Shown here: positions 34,443 to 46,941 of the stretch, piece by piece
How the letters are laid out: the number at the start of each line of letters is the position of its first letter
Position numbering within the stretch: position 1 is the stretch's first letter
Translations under genes and position numbers: made by a program
The notes under the pieces: model-generated
Databases searched by the model: none
What the model was told of the DNA's origin: nothing
What the model saw: only the letters and a program-made list of their open reading frames with translations
DNA from: Chrysaora quinquecirrha
Lineage: Eukaryota > Cnidaria > Scyphozoa > Semaeostomeae > Pelagiidae
Direction of reading: 5' to 3'
Assembly (NCBI GenBank): GCA_014526335.1
Contig: JACTAT010000120.1
Coordinates: forward strand, 1-64,000
DNA length: 64,000 nt

Positions 34443-37400
34443 TTACTTGTATGCTTTGGCAGCTGCGATGATTGCCTTGAATGTTTCTTCACCAGTTGGG
34501 ATGATTTGACTTGCAGGTAAAAGGAAACCATACTGTCCTTTGTCTCTCAGTTCCAATGCGTATGAGTATCGGACACCCAAGACAGCATATGTCCAATCAA
34601 TACTGCCTCCTGCTACAGAGTCTGAAAAGTAAAAAATCTATTTATCGTAAATGCTCAATTAAGCGCCCTTTTCTTTTAAACGGCTCCCTCTAATTAACGC
34701 CCCCAAAACAAGAAAATATTGCATAATCTCATAGTTGCATACTAACAGTCTTTTCCTTTCTTTAGTTGTAATAAGCTCCTATTTTAATCGAGCACTGTGA
34801 AAGTCTTATTGATAATTTTATTATACATGTATACATACACGCATTTTTCTTATAAGGAAGTGCTTTATAAGGAAGGTAGTACTCAGGCTGGCAAAAACTT
34901 AAGGAATTTCTAGTACTGAACCGGAGACTACTAAGGAATATGACTTTTTCTATAACTTAGCATATCAATTAACAAAATAAAGTTTTGAATTAACAGAGCA
35001 AGCAATACTTATCGCCAATGGTTCACAATCAGTATTCATTTCTACTCGTCTTCTGAAACCTTTATGACCTATATTTCCTTGAACATTGGTTGTTTTTAAG
35101 AATCACAAAGTCCCCACAAAGTAAGAAATTAAGGAATTGCTAAGGAATGTTGAGTACTCAATTTTCACCATCAGTTAAGGAATTTTCAGTACTGACCCTG
35201 AGCCGAACTTCTTTATAAAAAAATGCGTGTACACCATGCATACAAACAGCTTTATTTTGTAAATTTCGAAAGAATAACTGGAAGCTTTTTATTAGCAAGT
35301 TCAATTCCCGTTTTAATACATCTATCATAGTGTTTTTCATTCATGAAATCGATAAGTAAATAAATCGGCCTGTCACTTACACAGGATCCTAGATGGTGGT
35401 CCAACCCTGTATGATGTACCATGGACTGAAGTGAGAGCGGCTGTTGCAATGTCTGCAACTCTTTTCTAAAAATGAATATAAAATCAGATTCAATACACTG
35501 TCTGTCAATACTGCAAATGTCAATGACTAAACTAAAGCTGCGGCTACACGTGTGATATATTTTGCTTAAAATGGCGACAGAACATGTTCAAAAATTGTCG
35601 CCGCCACTGGTAAACTAAGAGTCGCATGTGCAGCCAGGGATAGAGTTTCGAGCAGAATGTCCTGCAACCATAGAAGGATACGGTCGAAGAACATTGCTTG
35701 GTAAAACATTGTTTTTGCTTGTCGCAAGTAATGTCGCAGCGTGTAGCCAGCTTTTTGAATTAGCGACACAACACGTTGCATTGTTTCCGCGCCTTTTACT
35801 GAAAATTTTTAGGACCCATTCTTCTTATCACGAAAGTTGATTGCTGCAGAACTTCTGTCGCAGCATTTTTGTCGCAGCGTTTAGCCATTTCAGGATTTCT
35901 CAGAACAGGGCATTTTATATGTGGCAATTCATAACCGGAAACAGATTGAAATTCATCCAGTGAAATTCACTGGACAGTTCTACCAATCATTCAAGGGATA
36001 GCGTTACCAAACAAAAAGTTTGTTGATTTATGAATTTTCATGCCGATATAACGCATTATACGCAGGTTTTACTCCCCGAAGATTAGGATATAGGAGAAAC
36101 CAGCACGTTCCTAATTGTATCATTTAGCACAATTGTAGCAAAGACAGCAACCATCCTGTGTGACCAAGAAATAACCCAAGCAAAGAATGATTTTGCCATA
36201 GGATAGTATTTGATTGACAACCAAACCTGTGCAGAAGATTACATCGAGGATTTTTTCAAATAATTAGCAAAGCAAGATCTTTGTTTAATTTAGGGGCTCT
36301 GGAATCTTTCCACATCAAAACAAAAAGGCCTTTTCCTGGGCAGACAGAAAGAGTTCGTTTTCTCACTTGGATTCTTCACTTGATTTGTGTTTAGAACACA
36401 ATGACAATTTGGCTTCACTTTCTGATTGGTGCAATTCAAACCGCATCTAGGTATAATTTTGCCTTAGTCAATTGTTTCCGTTGGGTTCTTGCGATAATAC
36501 TCTGAGAAATGTCAGACGAAAAAAGATTTTTCAGTATGTCTGTAGATGTTTCGGCTACTGTTCAAAATTGCAACTTATATAGCGTGCTTGCAGCCTCAAC
36601 TCTTTACGAAAGAAGAGTTTGAGGCTGCGCGGAGGCTACAACTTATAAGCCTTGTTGTTGTTCGTCCAATTCCACGCAAAAGCTACAGCAATCTTCCAAA
36701 AACAAAAGCAATGCTATACAGCAACAAAATCTCAGCGGTTGTTAGAGCATCAAGCGATCAGTTCAATAGCGAAAGCAAGGAACATATATTGTCTGAACCG
36801 CGTCCCCAGGCCCCAAATCGAATTTCCTCGAATCTCAATCGTCAAATCGATTTTGGCACTGGTACCGGCCACAAAATCTGCCAAAATGCTGGCCATTTTG
36901 GCCTAGGCATGAAAACAAGAAGAAGATACGGAAAGCAGATGTTCTTAGGACGGAAATGCAAATAATTTCATTGATAACTGTCAGGCAAGATACAACATCT
37001 CATATAGCATCGCTTTTTGGTTTTTATAGATGTTTTTCGCATAGTTTTCGGCCTATTTTGGTGTGAAATTTTGAAGAAACTGTGACGTCACTTAAAATTT
37101 CTTTTGTTTGAACTATTCACCCTTGGGATGAGGTTGATATTGTCTAGGCCTGGCATACTGTTTTGACTTTGGATACAATAAAGGCTTCTTCTGCACATCT
37201 CGTCTGCAACCAGAATAACACTAAAGCTACTTACAATTTCGTTATAATCATTTGGGTAGGCATTCTGATAAGACCAAGGAGTAAGCCACAACTGACTGTA
37301 TGCATGAATATCGTAGTAAGCAACCAAGTTATTTCTAATACTGTATAGGTATTTTGCAACACTCAGTACTTCCTTCTCAGAAAATGGCCTTCTTCCGTGG

Positions 37401-40400
37401 TAGATGTCTGAGCAAGGGTATGAACTGGTTCCAGCGCCTACAAAATAATATCAGTATCAGCTATCTGTAAAGGACAGGCACTGTGCATGCCATATGAAAC
37501 GTAGCAGTTCAAATTCATCTGCGTCTCCGAAAGTTCGAGAATTCGTCACGGAAAATTGTCACTTTTGTATCTGAAATACTGGATAAATTCATGTTCAGCA
37601 TTCTATCGCACTCAGCATCACCCAACAGTTCATCTGGATAGTTTTCAGATAAACTACTTTAGGCAGTAGAGCACTTCTTCGGAGATAGCTCTGCCATAAC
37701 AAGGCGCTATCACTGTCAGAACGAAATAGTATAGCCACCCTGGGTAATGTATGTGCAGTACAGTGGAGGATGCGCAGTACGGTGGAGGATATTCAGTACA
37801 GTGGAAGGATATCACAAGTACAGTGGAGGGATATCATCAGTACGGTCGAGGGATATCATCAGTACGGTCGAGGGATATCATCAGTACAGTGGAGGGATAC
37901 CATCAGCACAGTGGAGGGATACCATCAGTACAGTGGAGGGATACCATCAGTACAGTGGAGGATACTCGGTGCTGTGGAGGGATATCAACAGTACAGTGGA
38001 GGGATACCATCAGTACAGCGGAGGAGATTCAGTACTGTGGAGGGATATCATATGTACGGGGGAGGGATGTCATCAGTGCAGTGGAGGATGTTCAGCACGG
38101 TGGAGGGATATCATCAGTACAGTGGAGGACTTTCCAAATTTCTACACGAGTCCAAACACATTGTCTTCGTGAAAGGTCATTACAACCACAATACTTTTTC
38201 TTCGTTCTTCATCAAGTAAATGAAAAACATGTTAACATTGCATTATTGAAAAACGTCAAGCCATCTTCTCATCTGAGCCCCATGTATTACGGCCAAGGCA
38301 AAAACGACACAACTTCAGGGTTGCCTTGCCCATTTTTGAATTTTATAAAATTGAATACCTGGGGAATGATTAAGGATAAATTTAGGCAAGAAAATGTAAA
38401 ATGCACGAGAGATAATTAAGAGAAAGACATAAGCTCCCAAACGCATTGCCCTTTAAGCTTTATGCACTAGTAACGAAATTTCACAAGACCTTTCCAAAAT
38501 AATAACAAAAAATCACGTGACAATGCCTTAGAATGGGCTGGAAAGCACATACCCCGCTTTGTTAAACATTAGAATGTTGTCAATTACAGAATCCCTACGA
38601 GGTCCACGACGAGTCTTTTTCATTTTTTGCTCCTTCAATGTGTTGCATTTTTAACATAGGCAGGGCGTATATGCATATGTTCAGAGCTGCTCATTTGTAA
38701 ACGAATAGATTTCGATGCTTTAAAGGATAGACGTAGACGCGTATTTGCTCGATAAGTAAAGCTGTCGCTTAATTAGGAGACATGACACTCTATTCGGCGT
38801 GTCTCCCAGGGGTGGCTTATCATGCAGGTGAAAAGAAAGCAACATGCCCCCCCCCCTCCGAGTAAAGGAGACAAGAGATGTTTCTATTGTCTCTCAAAAA
38901 CAAGTGTGTTTTTCTCGCTATACATTTTGTCGGTCGCATGCTACAAAGTTTCCGAGCTGGCTAAAATGGGAGACATTGAGAGGACATTTCAAACGTGACA
39001 GTATCGCGCGCGACATGTCTCCTAATTCATCCAGGCCAAAAGTCACAACATTTCAAATGTGGGACAAGAGTGTGGGACGAGAGTGTGGGACAAATTAGGG
39101 TTAGTAAGGAAAAGGATCAGGGTAAATTACCTCCCCATTTGTAATTCCAATTTCTGTTTGGATCTGCACCCTTGCAATTGTATCCAGAGTTTGGTGAACG
39201 TGTCTTTCTCCAGAGCCTCGTTCCTGTATGTGTGAATTCATACCCATCAACATTGAATACAGGAAGAATAATCCAGTCATATTTCTGAACAACTGATGTT
39301 ATCTCTGCGTCTCCTTTGCTGTATTTCTCAACAAACTACATTAAACAAAAAGAAAAAAGTTAAAGTGCGGTAGAATATCGCCAAAAGCTAAAATCGCAGA
39401 CGTTTCAAGTAAATTTAAGGCCTTGCCTGAATCAAGTTGCATATTTAAAAACGTGCAATTAGAAATGGTTTTCTTTCATGGCGTACAGTTTTGTGTATTA
39501 GAGGAGTGGGAATCTTCTCAAAATGCAGGTCTTGCAGAGACAATTTTCTGGTGGCAAAATATGCGAGTCTTAAAAAACGTCGAGTTCACAGAGAAAAATG
39601 TTAAAGAATGGTAAGCTTGAAAAAGGTAGGATTGGAAGAGTTCAAAAAGAAAAATCTAAAAACTATGGACTTTATCTCCATTTCCTTTGAATTCTCTGAC
39701 TCAAACATTGTCTCCGATGAGTTGCAGTACACGCTTTTTTTATAAAGAACCACTTTAGAAGGAACCTACATGTAGAAGACCCGAAATTTAAAGAACTTAT
39801 ACTACTAAAGAGAAAATCATTAAGGAACTTTTTAATGTTGAATACTTTTATCACTGCAAATAATTAAGAATTAGAAAGCCGGTTCGATTCATTTGCAGTC
39901 GAAAACACATAAATTGTACGTTAAGCATGTATCCAATGTTTCTTTGAGTAGTCTCGAGCTTTACTCACATGCAAATGTCTCTCTTTTATTGTTAAGACCA
40001 CACTGTATGTGCAGTTAAAATTAAGGAACTATTAAGGAACTTTTGGAACTACAATTGCCTCAAAAGAGGCCCAAAATAAGGAACTTTAAGAACTAGGCCT
40101 TGAGGTAGGTTCCTTATAAAAAAGCGTGTAGCTAAATTAAACAAGTTTCGTCTTTAGTTGAAAAAAATTTGCAAGAAACATTTACTTTGAACACTGGAAT
40201 AAAACTTTTGAACCACTACTGCAATGTTTATGCCAAAGTTTTCTTATGAAAATGAGTGTATCCGCTATGAAAAAAGTTCCATGTTATACAATTACACGTT
40301 TTTTTGTAAGAAACTAAAAATTGATCCAGTACTGAAGTGTTTTAAAAATTTCAGATTTTGAGTACTGAAAGTTTCTTAAGAGTTTCTTGAATATCCAAGT

Positions 40401-43400
40401 TGTTCTATCTGAATGGTGTTCCAACTCCATTTATCGGTCGTATTTGAATGCATATAGATTTCCTGTTTGTCTGTTTGTCACAGAAATACTTTATTGCAAA
40501 CGAAAGACGGAAAATTAAAGAAGTTTTCTACATGAAAATCTTTCAGCAATGCAGTTTCTTAAACTTCTAGCCATTCGGGAGTCTGGGCTTCTTATCAAGA
40601 GTTTCTTATAAAAAATACGTGCATGCATTGCTTACCTGTTTAATCATGTACATGCATGTTGCAGGTGAAATCCACTCTCTTGCATGAATGCCACAGTTCA
40701 TGAAAACAGTTTTCTTATTTGTTGCACCCTTCTGAGACTGGATCTGTTTGCAAAAGGCGAAAAAAATGTTCAAGGAAGGCTAAAGAAAATCATTACCAAT
40801 GCAGCCAGAGCAACCGATGCATACTCTACGGTCTCCTACTTCTTTAATTCCGGGAGAACGGATCCGAAATAGGATTACAAGACAGATATTGGACTGGAAA
40901 TAGAGGGAGGAAGAAGGCAGATAGGAAGACCAACACTGAACTAGAAGAGATGAATGGTGAAGGACCTCAAAGAGATGGACGGAAAAGACAGAACAGAAGA
41001 CAGAGTTGACCGGAGAAAGCGGATAGCCTTGTGTGCTAAGTAAGTGAAGGTGAAGGTGAAACGGTGTTTTAGAGCCAGTCGCTAGGATCTTGGTAGTAAG
41101 TTAACTAAGCGATACCTAGACCCTGGTTGTGACGTTACCGTAACTGGGCTCGAACCCTGACCACACAAAGCTCCAGACACCCAGAGTCAGCTGGATTACA
41201 CAACGACGCCAAAGCACCTTTATGGTTATGGTCAACATCGAAATCATCATAATTACCATAATTATCTATCATCATCACAGGCACCGTCAATAAACCATGT
41301 CAATCATAGTCATCATCATAATCATCATTAACATCCCCAATCATCATAATCACCATAATTATCTATCATCATCACAGTCAGCGTCAATGAACAATGTCAA
41401 TCGTAGTCATCATCATAATCATCATTAACATCCCCAATCATCATAATCACCATAATTATCTATCATCATCATCAGTCAGCGTCAATGAACAATGTCAATC
41501 GTAGTCATCATCATAATCATCATTAACATCCCCAATCATCATAATCACCATAATTATCTATCATCATCACAGTCAGCGTCAATGAACAATGTCAATCGTA
41601 GTCATCATCATAATCATCATTAACATCCCCAATCATCATAATCACCATAATTATCTATCATCATCACAGTCAGCGTCAATGAACAATGTCAATCGTAGTC
41701 ATCATCATAATCATCATTAACATCCCCAATCATCATAATCACCATAATTATCTATCATCATCACAGTCAGCGTCAATGAACAATGTCAATCGTAGTCAAC
41801 ATCATAATCATCAATATCATTCCCAATCATCATAATCACTTTAATTATCTATCATCATCACGGTCAGCGTCAATGAACCATGTCAATCATAGTAGTCAAC
41901 ATCATAATCATCATTATCATTTCCAATCATCACAATCACCATCATTGATCCATGATAATAATGATATCCACGATAATAATGATATCCACGATAATCAAAT
42001 CATCATAATTATCATCGTCATTTTTCCATCATCAACACGACCACCAGCACACTACCGAAACCGCAACGCATGTCACTCCTACTAGTTTCATAAGCAATTA
42101 GAATAAAAAATTACAGGGATACCTTTAATGCATACATGTCTCTGCCTTCATACGACGTTCCCATATTGAATTTAGTGACAAATGATGAATATTTGTTTAC
42201 AATGTTCGACAACTCGGCGTTGATCTAAAACCAATAAAAACTATCATTTGAGGTTGAAATACTAACAAATTAAGAGGCAGTATGTGAAAATCAGTATTAG
42301 TTGATTAAAAGATGGAAAACGTTAACAAAAAAGGTTCATAAAAATCACATTCTTGAAAACAATATACGATGCTGTAGTCAATCTCTTGCGAAATAAAATC
42401 AGGGCCTTTTTAAGGGGATAAAACTAGGGGGGCAAAAAATTTAAGGGGACTTATTGTTCTATTGTTTTATATTCAGCGTTTTCTTTCACAGTGCGAGCCC
42501 AGTCTTGGCATGTTCATTCTTCTCTTAGTCTTTTTGCCAGGAATTCATGCACAACCAGTCGCGCAGAGCTGGAGAAATAACAAGGGGGCATCTGTACTTC
42601 AGTTGAGAATGTATACCGTACAAGTCACACTGATGCTACAGCTGGCTGTAAATGCGCGACGGCGTACTGGGCCACAGAGATTTTCCTAATTAGGGGTCTG
42701 GGGGCATGCACCCCAGAAAATTTTTCAAAATACAACCTCGAGATTGGCCTAGATTGGCTTTTCTTGGCAGTTTTCTTTTGAGAGGACATTGATAGGGACT
42801 AGGGGGCAACTTTATGAAACTAGGTGGGCAATGATAGGGACTAGGGGCATTTGCCCCCTAGTTACTATCTGTTAAAAAGGCCCTGCGCAGCTAGATCCTT
42901 ACAATGCAAAAACATGGGCAAAACAACGGTATTAAAATTTGATGTCTGAAGTGCCCCTAAATACTTCAAGAAGCAATGTCCTTTTGATGGAAATTCTCAA
43001 CACTTGCAATACTGCAGAAATCATAGCGGAGTGCAAACAGCCCGAGATTTAAATTCATTCCGGAGTTCCAGTTTTTATAGAAAAACGGACGAACGAAATG
43101 CAGATGGGATGCTCAAAGATTAGGTCAACGAATTAGATGATATCAGCTAACTGGGCAGTTACCATTAAGCTCTCTCCCCATTTTCAATGATACTTCATTA
43201 GATTGAGGTTGAGTGTATGCTAGTCACAGGTTATGCATAAAACAAATTCACTCACATTGGCCAAACGGTTGTACTTAGCGTAGTCATATCCGCCTGAGCT
43301 GAATGTTTCACTGCTTGTTGGGATATTCTCATCGTCAATGGCTTTCTGGACATCTCTCAAATAGATCTTGTACTTCATTCCACGGCTCTTGAATACCTTT

Positions 43401-46400
43401 GCCAGCTTAACGAAGTTTCTTGCATCAAGATTTATGTCAACAGGGTGTCCAGGTGCACTTGGGTCAATCCAGAAATCGATCTACAATCAGATGATAATTT
43501 TACGCTGAAATAATTTAGATAGCGGAACCTGTGTCATTGGGCGATAGACAAAAGAATACACGCTCCTCCGCAGCGTCCTGAATTTTTTCGACCAATTCGT
43601 TTCTCTTTCCGTTTCTTTCCTCTCATTCACAGGCTGCACAAAATTTAGGACGGATATAGGGTCTTTAAAGAAGTGGGGTGCGGGAAAGTCTAGCGTATCC
43701 AGAGAACTTTATAAAAAGGGAGCAAATTTTGACTGATACTAACAGTTAACCCCGAACCCAAGAAGAAAAATCTTTTTGCACAAGCTAATAAGTGCGGTTG
43801 GGAGAAATATAAGAAATAAATAATAAGTGAAGGTTCTTTGGAACCATAGAGCAGGTGGCTTGAGAAAAATATGCAAATGGAGATTTGTTAAGAACGAACC
43901 TCAACATCACCATTGCCAAGACTTTGAAGGTACTCCACATCATCTGGTGTGTTTGGGGTGACGCGAACAACTTTATACCTGAATACAAACAATAAATTTA
44001 CATTTGACAGGTCTTGTGTCCACCACAACAATATGTTTTGCTTGTTTTCGTGTTTTGTGACAAAAGCTTGCAGATCTTCTTTTTGTACAGGGAAATGTCT
44101 GAAAAGTCTGTCGCAAATTTCGCAAATTTTTTTAATAAGCAACTGGTCAATAAGCAACTAGGGCTGAGATTTTGTTAAACTTTGTCGTTTAAAGAGAAAA
44201 AAAGAGGTTTTAGGGGGTACCAGTCATTCTGTGAGGATTGAAATACTAGGTCTTTAAAGCAACTTTGAGGGCTGGACCAAAAGTCCAGCTGCTTATTAAA
44301 AAAGTGTATAACCATTGGAAGTTTCGCCTTAAAAAGGGCAGATGAATGTGTTTTTATGTATCGGATGAGGTGGACACAAGGGACAACCCAACAAGAGTCA
44401 CGTAGTTGTCTGGAGGGACATGTCCAACCCACGCTCCTTAAAGGCGATTTCCAAGATTTTTGAGGATGTTGCCCAAAGAAATTTCCCCAGGACAAACTCC
44501 TAGACCCTCTACTTTTATTCGCTTCGCTCCCATGTCCATTTTACTTTCTGGTAGCTTACTTGCAGCGCAAAATTGAAAATCCTATGGCTTGTCCGTTAGA
44601 AGAAAAACTAAACAAGCAGCGTAGAGCGTTTGCAATCTTCCTCGCTTAACACCGAACACGCTGCAGATTTCGGTTTTTTGGGTCACATTTAAAAGACAGG
44701 AAAATATCGCACGTGCTTGATCTCGAACATCTGTCTACTGCAACAAACATTTCAGTTTTTTGTATCATTAAAGAGAAAAAAAAAACACATGTTGCACCGA
44801 GAGAAATTTGCTGTATGCCTAGCGTAAGCATGTAGCTAAAAAACTAAATCTTTTGTATAAAACTGCTCTCTCTTTATCAAATGCCAATTTAGCAAGTTAA
44901 TGTTAATGTTAAATAGGCGAGGTATATTCTAAAAACCAGGCACAGTAGAAAACCCAAGGAGAATCACTTAATCTACAAATACTTGGCAGAATCCGTAAAC
45001 CCATGTATATCTTGCAAACCTACCATGAAACAAACCAGGATTAGTAAATTCTTAAGTCAGCAAAGCATTACGAACTCCTAAATCCTGGGAGTTTATCGGT
45101 AATGCAGCAAAAATCTCTTCGCAGATACAACGGAATTGAAGGGACAGCAGTATGTGGAAAGTTATAGAGAAAGTACGTTATACACAGGGTATTTTCCTTC
45201 TCTGGCTCTAAGGAACAATTCGAATGGTACGCTATATCCAAGAATAGGTTACAAGCTATAAGTCGGGTTGCGACCATACTGGGGCCATACTGCATGTCCG
45301 AGAATCAGCGCAGTCTCGAATACTAAAAGTGATACTGTAATGAATGAATCATTCTTAAATTGAGGCCTTTACTTCTCATTTAGGCAATTTCAATGCATTC
45401 TCTTGATTCATATTACTCAACAACACATTTCATTAACTCGCAAGACCCACACTAGGCCTGTATTACATCATCACATCAGGTCATTCCCGCAATTCTTCAA
45501 TGATTGCCTTATTCATCTTTTTTCTCGATTCTCGTTTGCATTTCCTTCAACATCCTATAATAGCTGTTTTCTTAGTACGACTGTAGAGTTTAGATTTTTA
45601 GCCCATTTCCGTATTTCAACTTTAAATACCTGTATTTCTTTGTAAATATTAAGTTCAGTAGATTATTAACACGTAATACTGCTTTCACTGACACTGCAAA
45701 ACCAGCTTTATTTAAACCATTTTAAATTTCCACCAATCAGATCGATTCGACTTGTTGAGCTGACCAATCGGAACGCAACATTTCTAAAACTGGTTCAATT
45801 TAAACAGTATAACACAGTGTGATAGCAGTATAACATTCGTCTCTTTCTCTGGCTCCGTGTTCCCTGCATGGCGCATGGCCTGCACGTTAAATCAGGTACA
45901 AATCGCCGAAAGACAGTTCCCTTGGAGTTCACAAGCAGTTAATTAGTAAAAGACCAGCACACTTATCTGTTTTACTAAAATACAACCCTTCTCGCTAGTC
46001 AAAACGAAAGAAACACAGGCATTGAGAGCTAAATAGGGAGATCGTCTGTCCCTTAGGCCCCGTTTACACTATCCTATGAAATTAATACGGAATGATTTCA
46101 TATCGGATGGGAATCCCCGTTTACACTATGCCGGTATGAAATGAATACGATGAGCAAGGTACTCGGCTTTTGTCTAAAATCTATTGTTTTATGTTACCAA
46201 AGAGTAGTTGTCTTTTCTCTCATTCATTCAGCTAAGCGGCATCAAAGTATGCCGTATTCAGCCGCTTGCACTATGCTGTTTTCAGATGAAGCCGGTTAGC
46301 GTATCGTATTCATTTCGTACCGTATTCTTATCAAAACTGTGCCGGCATAGTGTAGACGCAAGGCCAAAACGGTATAGTTTCGTACCATGTTCGTCTCATA

Positions 46401-46618
46401 GTTCCGGCATAGTATAAACGGGGTCTTAGAAACATAACTTTAAAACTAACTTATTGAGTATACTGTAAATAATAACTGATACGAAGTAAATTAGAAATGA
46501 TAAAAATGACTGCTAGAAGCTCGCAATTAATGAAAATTAATAATAATTACCCGGTGTACAGCTTCTGCTCGGCAACAGCCACGCCTAGAAGAAGAGCGAG
46601 AAACCAAATTACAGACAT
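34443..46618 (-). CDS. Procarboxypeptidase A (M14A zinc metallocarboxypeptidase), complete, 417 aa
   Basis: Nine exons: 46618-46551, 43978-43900, 43480-43256, 42224-42123, 40743-40636, 39335-39131, 37437-37235, 35465-35381, 34621-34443. All phases join. A signal peptide ([18 protein letters not shown]) precedes the activation peptide (GYKVVRVTP...[10 protein letters not shown]...[20 protein letters not shown]). The catalytic domain has the zinc ligands His178 and Glu181 ([12 protein letters not shown]) and His307 (DIHAYSQLW). Substrate-binding residues are WRKTR (Arg237) and DPNRNW (Asn254-Arg255), with Tyr359, whose codon is split by an intron. The catalytic Glu382 is in [11 protein letters not shown]. 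The specificity position is Ile366 (GGSIDW), as in A-type enzymes preferring aromatic or aliphatic C-terminal residues. The two Cys of the known disulphide are kept (YNCKGAD, YPCSDIY). It is probably a secreted digestive enzyme. The activation loop lacks the usual Arg cleavage site. Confidence 0.97.
34836..35231. mobile_element. MITE family D, divergent subtype
   Basis: Terminal inverted repeats TACACGCATTTTTCTTATAAGG / TTTATAAAAAAATGCGTGTA with internal TAAGGAATT and AGTACTGA motifs at both ends. It is in the last intron of carboxypeptidase A. Confidence 0.8.
35533..35900. mobile_element. MITE family F, copy 2
   Basis: It starts TAAAGCTGCGGCTACACGTG and TTTTGCTTAAAATGGCGAC, matching the right end of 6880-7311 in reverse complement. 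The right part has GTCGCAGCATTTTTGTCGCAG. It lies just upstream of exon 8 in a carboxypeptidase A intron. Confidence 0.7.
36795..37136 (+). mobile_element. MITE family A, internally shortened copy
   Basis: Ends GAACCGCGTCCCCAGG and CCTTGGGATGAGGTTG. It matches 54219-54629 through CGAATCTCAA, GGCCACAAAATCTGCC and CACTTAAAATTTC, but lacks about 70 bases before the right end. It is in carboxypeptidase A intron 7. Confidence 0.85.
37752..38132. repeat. 22-bp minisatellite, second locus
   Basis: Units near AGTACAGTGGAGGGATATCATC with CAC/GGT variants, the same motif family as the array at 14655-15385. It is in carboxypeptidase A intron 6. Open frames through it are artefacts. Confidence 0.9.
38771..39028. 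mobile_element. MITE family G, copy 2
   Basis: Inverted ends AATTAGGAGACATGACAC and GCGACATGTCTCCTAATT. The interior resembles 5687-5917 (GAAATGTTTCT/GTCTCTC blocks). It contains a poly-C run near 38848. It is in carboxypeptidase A intron 6, about 100 bases from exon 6. Confidence 0.75.
39728..40130. mobile_element. MITE family D, copy 2
   Basis: Ends TACACGCTTTTTTTATAAAG and TCCTTATAAAAAAGCGTGTA. It aligns over its full length with 26656-27042. It is in carboxypeptidase A intron 5. Confidence 0.85.
40293..40622. mobile_element. MITE family D, subtype with CATTTATCGGTCG core
   Basis: Ends TTACACGTTTTTTTGTAAG and TCTTATAAAAAATACGTG. It is the reverse complement of 60178-60556 over most of its length (both contain CATATGCATGC-like and GTTTGTCTG blocks). 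It lies about 15 bases from exon 5 of carboxypeptidase A. Confidence 0.75.
40790..41037 (+). mobile_element. Decayed LINE ORF2 C-terminus
   Basis: One frame reads [14 protein letters not shown] followed, after stops and frameshifts, by [14 protein letters not shown] and RKRIALCA. This is the order typical of the C-terminal end of non-LTR retrotransposon proteins. It is broken by several stops and is a relic. A SINE follows immediately in the opposite orientation. Confidence 0.6.
41042..41220 (-). mobile_element. tRNA-derived SINE (family B), copy 4
   Basis: Read on the minus strand it starts AAGGTGCTTTGGCGTCGT, has the B box GGTTCGAGCCC, and ends CACCGTTTCACCTTCACC. It is the best-preserved antisense copy and lies in carboxypeptidase A intron 4. 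Confidence 0.8.
41225..41940. repeat. ~97-bp minisatellite
   Basis: Units of 97-98 bases contain TCATCATAATCACCATAATT, TATCTATCATCATCAC and GTCAATGAACAATGTCAATC. Starts at 41341, 41438 and 41536 give the period. About six to seven units, the last two more diverged. It is in carboxypeptidase A intron 4. Confidence 0.9.
42400..42885. mobile_element. MITE family K (CAGGG ends)
   Basis: Ends CAGGGCCTTTTTAA and GTTAAAAAGGCCCTG, with inner ACTAGGGGGGCA / TGCCCCCTAGT arms. CAGGG termini are hAT-like, but no 8-bp target duplication is visible. It is in carboxypeptidase A intron 3. Confidence 0.75.
46053..46428. mobile_element. MITE family E, full copy
   Basis: Inverted ends TTAGGCCCCGTTTACACTA and TAGTATAAACGGGGTCTTA. 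Internal near-palindromic CGTATTCATTTCGTACCG and GGTATGAAATGAATACG. It is in carboxypeptidase A intron 1, close to exon 1. Confidence 0.85.
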
Positions 46619-46941
46619 GTCTGTTTAAGGTTGACCGAAAACTGAGCTAAAGAAAAATTGAACAAAAGTACTTAACTTTATGGATTCATAGAAACATAGA
46701 TGCTTTATACAAACAAGGCCAAGATGAATAAACAGCAAAAGCGTTATTTGATTCACAGAGGTCTTATACTTGCATCTTATAGACAGCTGAAGGAACACAG
46801 CTAAACAAATCTTTGTACCTTATCTGCAAATTGGCATGAAAAGAAGCGCAAAATACAAGGACTTAAAAACAGACAATTGTAGTTTGCTCAGTAATATGAA
46901 TAAAGTGATGTACATTTGAAATAGTTCTCAAATACCTAACC

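Noticed and set aside
37747..38419. Overlapping open frames up to 222 codons
   Set aside because: Minisatellite translation (QYSGG/VQWRD repeats) with read-through into the flank; lies in a carboxypeptidase intron.
42462..42689. 75-codon open frame with a signal-peptide-like start
   Set aside because: Falls inside MITE K in a carboxypeptidase intron, opposite strand, no splice support.
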